The notes under the pieces are model-generated. The model saw nothing but the letters and a program-made list of their open reading frames with translations. It ran no database searches and was not told where the DNA came from. A program made the position numbers and the translations under genes. DNA of 64,000 nt. It comes from Moraxella ovis. Lineage in GTDB: Bacteria; Pseudomonadota; Gammaproteobacteria; Pseudomonadales; Moraxellaceae. Shown here in pieces: positions 58,551 through 64,000 of this stretch. Numbering within the stretch: the first letter of the stretch is position 1; each line of letters begins with the position of its first letter. The stretch is from NCBI RefSeq assembly GCF_900453105.1, contig NZ_UGPW01000001.1, positions 558,001-622,000 on the forward strand. Direction: 5' to 3'.

Positions 58551-59915
58551 TTATTCGGCGGTTGTATTTTCATATTCAGCAATGTGTTTTTCAATCAGGT
58601 CGGTAAGCCTGTCGATGTTTGGCAGTGCACTGCTGCATGCCGTGATGCCAAAGTCTAGCTTATCTTGGTAGTTGGCAAGGGTGATGTTTAATGCCTGCCC
58701 ATCGAACAGCACCGAAGCGGGGAAGATGCCTGCCAGTCTTGCGCCATTTAGATATAAAGGCGTATTGTTCCCAGGGACGTTAGAGATGATTAAATTAAAG
58801 GCTTGTTTGGCAGGGTAAGCACGCGTCGCCAGATTGATGCCTGCCCATCCATAGGTTAGGGCACTGTAATTGATCACTTGCGCCTGCGTCATGTGAGAGA
58901 AGCGTTTTTTACCATCATTGATGCTGCTTTTGATGGTTTTTAGGCGCGCTATGGGACTTGATTCATGTGTGCCAAGATTGGTTAGTAGGAATGACAGCTG
59001 ATTGCCCAGGCTGCTGTTATCTTGGCGAAGGCTGATTGGTACGAAGGCGATGAGCGGCTTATCAGGCAGAGCGTTTTGGCTTAATAGATACTCTCGAAGT
59101 GCGCCGGCACAGACTGCTAGGATGACGTCGTTTGTGGTGACGTCAAATTTTTGTGCGACATTGGCAAATCTTGTCTTGTCAAAGGATTGCATCGCAAGCG
59201 TTCGTGCGCTGGAGATGCGCTGATTTAGTAGGGATTTTGGCGCATCAAAAGTGCTGATAAAATTATTGCGGTGGCGATGCTTAAAGCCGCGCAGGATCTC
59301 TCGGGCGACTGGTTTTATCGTGCCAAGTTGTTCTTTGATGATTGTCCAAGCGGGCTTATGTCTTGGTAAGGTGGCATCAATCTGACTGCGATATTTAGTG
59401 GATAATGACCAAAACGGCAGCATAAATCTGTCATCAGGCAAGGTGGATAATGAGCGCTCAAGCAATCGCATCGCGGCGATGCCATCGACCATAGCGTGAT
59501 GAATTTTTAGATAAATGGCGAATCGTTTTGGTGCGCCATCTTGAATAGGTGCAATGCCTTCGATGAGGTGAAATTCCCACAGTGGCTTGGTGCGATCCAT
59601 CATGCGCCCATGCTCACGCGAGATATAAGCCATTAGCTCAGCATCACCGCCGGCGCGCGGTAGGGCGATATGGCGGAAATGATGATTGATGTCAAAGTGA
59701 TCATCTTTATCCCAAAACCCGACGTTCTTTAATACTTGATTAAAAGGAAAGCTTGGGGTGGTTTTGCCACTTTTGATCTGATCGACCAGCTGCGTAACAA
59801 AATCATCGTCGGCAGAAGGCGGCAGCTCAAACATGCAAAGCCCAGCGACGTGCATGGGCTGTTTGCGTGTCTCTAGCAATAAGAATAAATGATCAACCGC
59901 AGTTAAGGTGCGCAC
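58551..59915 (-). CDS. WS/DGAT: wax ester synthase / diacylglycerol acyltransferase
   Basis: Acyl-CoA-dependent acyltransferase making wax esters or triacylglycerols as storage lipid. The catalytic HHAMVDG motif sits at about 139-145. Other family motifs are PLWEFHLIEG, NDVILAVCAGALREYL, ISNVPGNNTPLYLNGA and LNITLANYQDKLDFGI. At 454 residues it is full length. The start is GTG at 59915, supported by GGAG upstream on the minus strand. It follows thiG by 16 bases. WS/DGATs are typical of Moraxellaceae such as Acinetobacter. Confidence 0.92.
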   Translation of the reverse strand: MRTLTAVDHLFLLLETRKQPMHVAGLCMFELPPSADDDFVTQLVDQIKSGKTTPSFPFNQVLKNVGFWDKDDHFDINHHFRHIALPRAGGDAELMAYISREHGRMMDRTKPLWEFHLIEGIAPIQDGAPKRFAIYLKIHHAMVDGIAAMRLLERSLSTLPDDRFMLPFWSLSTKYRSQIDATLPRHKPAWTIIKEQLGTIKPVAREILRGFKHRHRNNFISTFDAPKSLLNQRISSARTLAMQSFDKTRFANVAQKFDVTTNDVILAVCAGALREYLLSQNALPDKPLIAFVPISLRQDNSSLGNQLSFLLTNLGTHESSPIARLKTIKSSINDGKKRFSHMTQAQVINYSALTYGWAGINLATRAYPAKQAFNLIISNVPGNNTPLYLNGARLAGIFPASVLFDGQALNITLANYQDKLDFGITACSSALPNIDRLTDLIEKHIAEYENTTAE

Positions 59916-59931
59916 TCATCACTCCGTCAGG

Positions 59932-60738
59932 TTACTGGAAAAAGTAGCCAGTCTGGGGTGAGCTTGCAACCGCCATTTTGCGTGCAGGCATGCGTCCTGC
60001 CAAGAAGGCTTGGCGACCTGCGTTGATGGCGTTCTTCATGGCGTGTGCCATTAAGACAGGGTTTTGTGCATGAGCGATGGCAGAATTCATTAGTACGCCA
60101 TCACAACCTAGCTCCATCGCGATGGCAGCATCAGACGCAGTGCCAACGCCAGCATCTACCAAGATAGGCACATTGGCGTTCTCGATGATTAGGCTTAGCG
60201 TGTGGCGGTTTAATAGACCTAATCCTGAGCCGATCAAGCTGCCTAATGGCATCACGGCAACACAGCCCATGTTTTCCAATTCTTTGGCGATGATGGGATC
60301 ATCAGAGGTATATACCATCACTTCAAAGCCGTCATCGATCAGCACTCGAGCCGCTTTTAGGGTCTCGGTGACGTTGGGGTATAGTGTTTTTTCATCGCCC
60401 AGAACTTCTAGTTTAACCAGATTATGACCATCTAGCAGTTCGCGTGCCAGCTGGCAGGTGCGAATCGCACTATCGGCATTAAAGCAGCCTGCTGTATTAG
60501 GCAAGATGGTGTAGTCTTTTGGTGAGATGACGTTTAGCAAATTGGGTTCGCCTTTATTCTGACCGATGTTCGTGCGACGAATGGCGACGGTTACTATCTC
60601 GCTGCCGCTGGCTTTGATGGCATCGCCTGTTTCGGTTAGGTCTTTATACTTGCCTGTGCCGACCAGTAGGCGTGATGAGAAGGTGCGAGAACCAACGGTG
60701 AAGATGTCATTAATTAAGGGGCTGTCTGATGCGTTCAT
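59932..60738 (-). CDS. thiG: Thiazole synthase
   Basis: Builds the thiazole ring of thiamine from deoxyxylulose phosphate (the product of dxs), dehydroglycine or glycine imine and ThiS sulfur. [38 protein letters not shown] and [27 protein letters not shown] are strongly conserved. Length of 268 residues is normal. thiS is not adjacent in this window. No TPP riboswitch was recognised upstream. Confidence 0.96.
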   Translation of the reverse strand: MNASDSPLINDIFTVGSRTFSSRLLVGTGKYKDLTETGDAIKASGSEIVTVAIRRTNIGQNKGEPNLLNVISPKDYTILPNTAGCFNADSAIRTCQLARELLDGHNLVKLEVLGDEKTLYPNVTETLKAARVLIDDGFEVMVYTSDDPIIAKELENMGCVAVMPLGSLIGSGLGLLNRHTLSLIIENANVPILVDAGVGTASDAAIAMELGCDGVLMNSAIAHAQNPVLMAHAMKNAINAGRQAFLAGRMPARKMAVASSPQTGYFFQ

Positions 60739-60849
60739 GTTGTTGCTCTTTTATTTTAAAGTATGATAAAAACTGGAACTTAGTATAACAAAATTTGTCA
60801 CAAAATTTTAGTAAAATTTTGACTCTTGGATGTGTGGAAAATATAAATA

Positions 60850-60877
60850 CAAAAAACCCGCTATAAAAGCGGGCTTT
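60850..60877 (-). terminator. Terminator of the tRNA operon
   Basis: AACCCGC/GCGGG stem with a T-run on the minus strand, directly after the tRNA-His gene in its transcription direction. Confidence 0.8.
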
Positions 60878-60883
60878 AAAATA

Positions 60884-60960
60884 TGGGGTGAGTAATGGGA
60901 CTTGAACCCACGACAACCGGAATCACAATCCGGGGCTCTACCAACTGAGCTATACCCACC
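60884..60960 (-). tRNA. tRNA-His (anticodon GTG)
   Basis: Minus strand reads GGTGGGTATAGCTCAG at the 5' end, an anticodon stem TTGTGAT with GTG, GGTTCGAACCC in the T arm, and ACTCACC with encoded CCA. The extra 5' G (-1) pairing with base 73 is the tRNA-His identity element. Confidence 0.97.
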
Positions 60961-60984
60961 ATAACTAAAAATAAAACAGGCAAA

Positions 60985-61061
60985 TGGCGCGCCTGGCAGG
61001 ATTCGAACCTGCGACCACCTGCTTAGAAGGCAGATGCTCTATCCAACTGAGCTACAGGCGC
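60985..61061 (-). tRNA. tRNA-Arg (anticodon TCT)
   Basis: Minus strand GCGCCTGTAGCTCAGTTGG, anticodon loop CTTCTAA with TCT (reads AGA/AGG), T arm GGTTCGAATCC, matching acceptor stem and encoded CCA. Confidence 0.97.
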
Positions 61062-61139
61062 TCGAGTGGCTTAATGTTAGCAATTTTCCGTAGAAAAATC
61101 AAATACTACTAACAAAAAAAGCCGTTAAGGCTTTAAATA

Positions 61140-61216
<77 letters not shown>

Positions 61217-61270
61217 AATTACTTAGGTTTGACTGATTATTCATCAGTGTTTGCCGTCGTTGTGGTGCGT

Positions 61271-61299
61271 ATAATACAGTCAAGTTGTAAATGTGTCAA
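61271..61299 (-). promoter_or_regulatory. Strong sigma-70 promoter for the tRNA operon
   Basis: On the minus strand TTGACA (61299-61294), an exact 17-base spacer and TATTAT (61276-61271), about 55 bases before tRNA-Pro. Confidence 0.8.
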
Positions 61300-61388
61300 T
61301 AAAAATTTTTAAAAAAATTATAAAAAATTCATAACTATTTGAATTTTAATAACTTTTAAATCATTAAGATTGGCACATTGATTCTATA

Positions 61389-61706
61389 TTAAGATTTGTC
61401 TGATTCGCTAATGATTGGCATGCCGAGAGCTTGCGCACCTCGTGTGCCACCGGTGATATGAATGATGTTGCGCGTCGGGTCGATTTCGTTGAGTAGTGTG
61501 CAGGCGCGTTCGGCTTTGGTGCCACCACCGCATAGCACATAGACATCACCTGTCGTGCTGTCTAGTAGCGCTTGATCTAAAGTCTCGATCGGTTGGTTCT
61601 GGGCGTATTCGATGTGACCTGCCTTATAATTGGCTTCATCGCGCACGTCATAGATGGTCTTGTTTGCAGAGGGTGTGAAGTCTTTGATATCAATTTGGGT
61701 AATCAT
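61389..61706 (-). CDS. Single-domain rhodanese-like sulfurtransferase
   Basis: 105-residue protein with IYDVRDEANYKAGHIEYAQN and active-site Cys59 in the loop CGGGTK. The intact Cys suggests activity as a sulfur carrier or thiosulfate sulfurtransferase; GlpE/PspE-type small rhodaneses are the closest match. No signal peptide, so cytosolic. It lies alone upstream of the tRNA operon and divergent from tag. Confidence 0.88.
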   Translation of the reverse strand: MITQIDIKDFTPSANKTIYDVRDEANYKAGHIEYAQNQPIETLDQALLDSTTGDVYVLCGGGTKAERACTLLNEIDPTRNIIHITGGTRGAQALGMPIISESDKS

Positions 61707-61905
61707 AAATCATCCTAAAATATAACATAAGTTTCTTTATCTTAAGGCTTTATCGCCTATTTTGCAAATAAAGAATGATTGGCAACCTGTGTCGCTCTGG
61801 CTTGATTAAGACGATAAATTACATATTTGCAGATTTGGTTATCAAAAGTCTCAGCGTTCATTCATAAAAAATCGTATAATGTGACTTTGTCAGATAAATC
61901 AGTAT

Positions 61906-62487
61906 ATGAATCCAATAATAAAACGCTGCGCTTGGTGCGGTGATGATCCAATCTATCAGGCTTATCATGATCATGAATGGGGCGTGCCTTGTCATGATGA
62001 TGACAAGCTGTTCGCCATGCTATGCTTAGAGGGGATGCAAGCAGGACTTAGCTGGATTACGATCTTAAAAAAGTGCGAGGCTTATTATGAAGCTTTTGAT
62101 GGTTTTGACGCTGCGAAGATTGCCCAATACGACAGCCGAAAAGTTGATGAATTGATGAATAATGAGGGCATCATCCGTCATCGGCTAAAGATCGAAGCGA
62201 TCATCAGCAATGCCAAAGCTTATCTTAAAATCAAACAAAATCAATCATTTAATGATTATGTCTGGGGCATTGTGGCAAATCATCAACCTCAAACCCCACT
62301 GATAAATCACCCTAAAGACATCAATGACATACCAACACAAACGCAGGCAAGTCAAGCACTATCTAAGCAGCTAAAAAAAGATGGCTTTAAATTCGTCGGC
62401 CCAACCATTTGTTATGCTTATATGCAGGCATGTGGCATGGTCGATGATCATGTGATAGACTGCACATACAAAAGGAAGCAAAGATGA
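61906..62487 (+). CDS. tag: DNA-3-methyladenine glycosylase I
   Basis: Base-excision enzyme removing 3-methyladenine from alkylated DNA. RCAWCGDDPIYQAYHDHEWG at the N-terminus (zinc Cys and substrate site), FAMLCLEGMQAGLSWITILKK, then FKFVGPTICYAYMQACGMVDDH with the final zinc ligands. Length of 193 residues is full. Its stop overlaps the start of the following pseudogene by 4 bases. Confidence 0.96.
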   Translation: MNPIIKRCAWCGDDPIYQAYHDHEWGVPCHDDDKLFAMLCLEGMQAGLSWITILKKCEAYYEAFDGFDAAKIAQYDSRKVDELMNNEGIIRHRLKIEAIISNAKAYLKIKQNQSFNDYVWGIVANHQPQTPLINHPKDINDIPTQTQASQALSKQLKKDGFKFVGPTICYAYMQACGMVDDHVIDCTYKRKQR

Positions 62488-63586
62488 GAGTTTGGACGAT
62501 GCTTTGGGCTTTATTGATGGTGGTGATTACAGGGCTGGCGTGCTTGGCGTTTTGGGTTCATTTGCTGTTTTAGGTATGGACATACGCGTTGATTGGGCTT
62601 TTGGACTGTTCGGTATTCGCGATCGTCTTAACGAAGTTTACCTTATTATCTGTACCCAGTTGGTTGGCTGCTGTGGTGGTGTGTTCGGTGTTGTCGGTCT
62701 TTGTGTGGATTGGGATGATGAAGCCGAGCCATGAGCGGAACTGGAACCCTGAAGTTCAGCACATTGTTGATTATACCCAAGATCCTGCCAAGCCTAATCT
62801 CATCACCGTGCATAATGTGCGTAACTTTCATTGGCGAATCGAGACGGATTAAGATGTAGATTGGCAGACTCGAACCTATGATTTAAATCAGCTTGAGACG
62901 ATGGATTTGGCGCTGTCGATCTGGGGTAATGAGAATATTGTGCACACTTTGGTGACTTTTGGCTTTGCTGATGGGCAGCGGCTTGCATTCTCGGTGTAGA
63001 TTCTTAAAGAAGTTGGCGAGTCATTTTCTAATATCGGCGGGTTTTTTCGGCAGTTTGAGCTTTCTGTGATTGCCGCCGACGAAAAGACATCATCTTTACC
63101 CGATCTAACATGCGCCACGAATCGGTGTATCTGTATCCTTTGACCTATGATAAACAAAAAATGAGAGCGCTGTTCATGACCTATCTGCAAAAAGGCCATG
63201 AGCTTAACCAACAGCCTGAATGGCACCAAACCATCACAAGTAACTGCACGACCGTGATTTATCAGTTGGTTCGCATGATCGATGCAGATGCTAAGATGCT
63301 GCCTTTTGATTATTGGGTGCTGGTGTCTGGCAGATTGCCAAGTTATCTGATTGAATTGGGTGTAATCAGACCTAAGTACGATCCTGATGAATGGAAAAAA
63401 ATCACCCACATTAACCCAAAAGTTGCCATGTATGACGATGGTAATGCCATCACAAGCGAGCATTTTCCAAAAAGATACGAGAAAATCTGCCAAGATGATG
63501 GTTTTGCATTTCTTCGAAAAGAAAAAAATTCGTTCGCCCCCTATATTTTTTATGTAAATTTTAGTAAAATTCGGTTTTACCAGTAA
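62484..63586 (+). pseudogene. DUF4105 (Lnb N-terminal periplasmic domain) membrane protein pseudogene
   Basis: The ATG at 62484 opens a frame with two membrane stretches, interrupted by in-frame stops TAG at 62571, TAA at 62850 and TAG at 62997, then a 1-base deletion near 63080 (GACGAAAAGACATC needs one more A). Read through, the body is well preserved: EVQHIVDYTQDPAKPNLIT, DLNQLETMDLALSIWGNENI, GGFFRQFELSVIAADEK and, after the shift, MRHESVYLYPL and SNCTTVIYQLVRM. The last three are DUF4105 hallmarks. The open frame 63110-63586 is its intact 3' end, not a separate gene. Confidence 0.88.
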
Positions 63587-63593
63587 ATGATGA

Positions 63594-64000
<407 letters not shown>

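Noticed and set aside
60739-60849. TPP riboswitch upstream of thiG
   Set aside because: The leader is short and AT-rich and lacks the conserved CUGAGA and ACCUGA-type elements.
63110-63586. 158-residue open frame as an independent gene
   Set aside because: It continues the DUF4105 protein after a 1-base deletion; no start signals of its own.

Overview
The window looks like a chromosomal segment of a Moraxella species (Gammaproteobacteria, Moraxellaceae). The pointers are a pilMNOPQ type IV pilus operon, a WS/DGAT wax-ester synthase type acyltransferase, GatB/YqeY and RnfH-BamE-Fur neighbourhoods, and a Slam - LbpB/TbpB - LbpA/TbpA surface receptor cluster. Most of the sequence is ordinary, densely packed core genome. 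No prophage, CRISPR array or intact insertion sequence was seen. The genus is an inference from gene content; the species cannot be set from the sequence alone.

Layout. 1-3.6 kb: the 3' part of a BepA-like M48 protease, then yqeY, rsmI and engB. 3.9-5.2 kb: two c-type cytochromes (c5-like and c4). 5.3-7.9 kb: a degenerate NSS-like membrane protein, rnfH, bamE and fur. 8.0-12.1 kb: pilT, yggS, nadE and a small zinc-ribbon-like membrane protein. 12.1-20.6 kb: one continuous rightward run, pilMNOPQ-aroK-aroB-damX-like-can-gloA. 20.6-32.2 kb: dps, serS, tkt, an aldehyde dehydrogenase, a Pif1-like helicase, a divergent GAPDH-family enzyme and proS. 32.4-42.7 kb: trpF, trpB, trpA, accD, folC and a LysM/SPOR protein. 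Foreign-looking AT-rich genes are wedged between trpF and trpB (oxygenase, TSUP exporter, then ydfG) and between trpB and trpA (an orphan). 42.9-45.2 kb: a decayed patch holding a YdcF-like pseudogene, an IS1016/IS1595-like transposase remnant and a DUF2726 protein. 45.2-52.6 kb: the iron-piracy island with Slam, the TbpB/LbpB-type lipoprotein and the TonB-dependent receptor. 52.6-64 kb: cytochrome c', hemF, ribA, dxs, suhB, a 50-residue orphan, the acyltransferase, thiG, three tRNA genes (Pro, Arg, His), rhodanese, tag, a DUF4105 pseudogene and the start of pyrG.

How parts work together. Slam, LbpB and LbpA should form one iron-acquisition unit: Slam puts the lipoprotein on the cell surface, and the lipoprotein captures the host iron glycoprotein and hands it to the TonB-dependent channel. 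Slam and lbpB each have a sigma-70-like promoter overlapped by a Fur-box-like sequence. The fur gene itself lies in this window behind a perfect 16-bp Fur-like palindrome.

The most unusual observations are these: (i) the trp gene cluster is broken twice by foreign-looking genes, one of which is a VioC/AsnO-type oxygenase whose reading frame shifts at an A7 tract that is also a textbook -1 slippery heptamer; (ii) the LbpB-like lipoprotein carries a duplicated, acidic, helical insert; (iii) a DUF4105 gene is killed by three in-frame nonsense codons plus one frameshift; (iv) the PilQ secretin lacks its N-terminal AMIN region.
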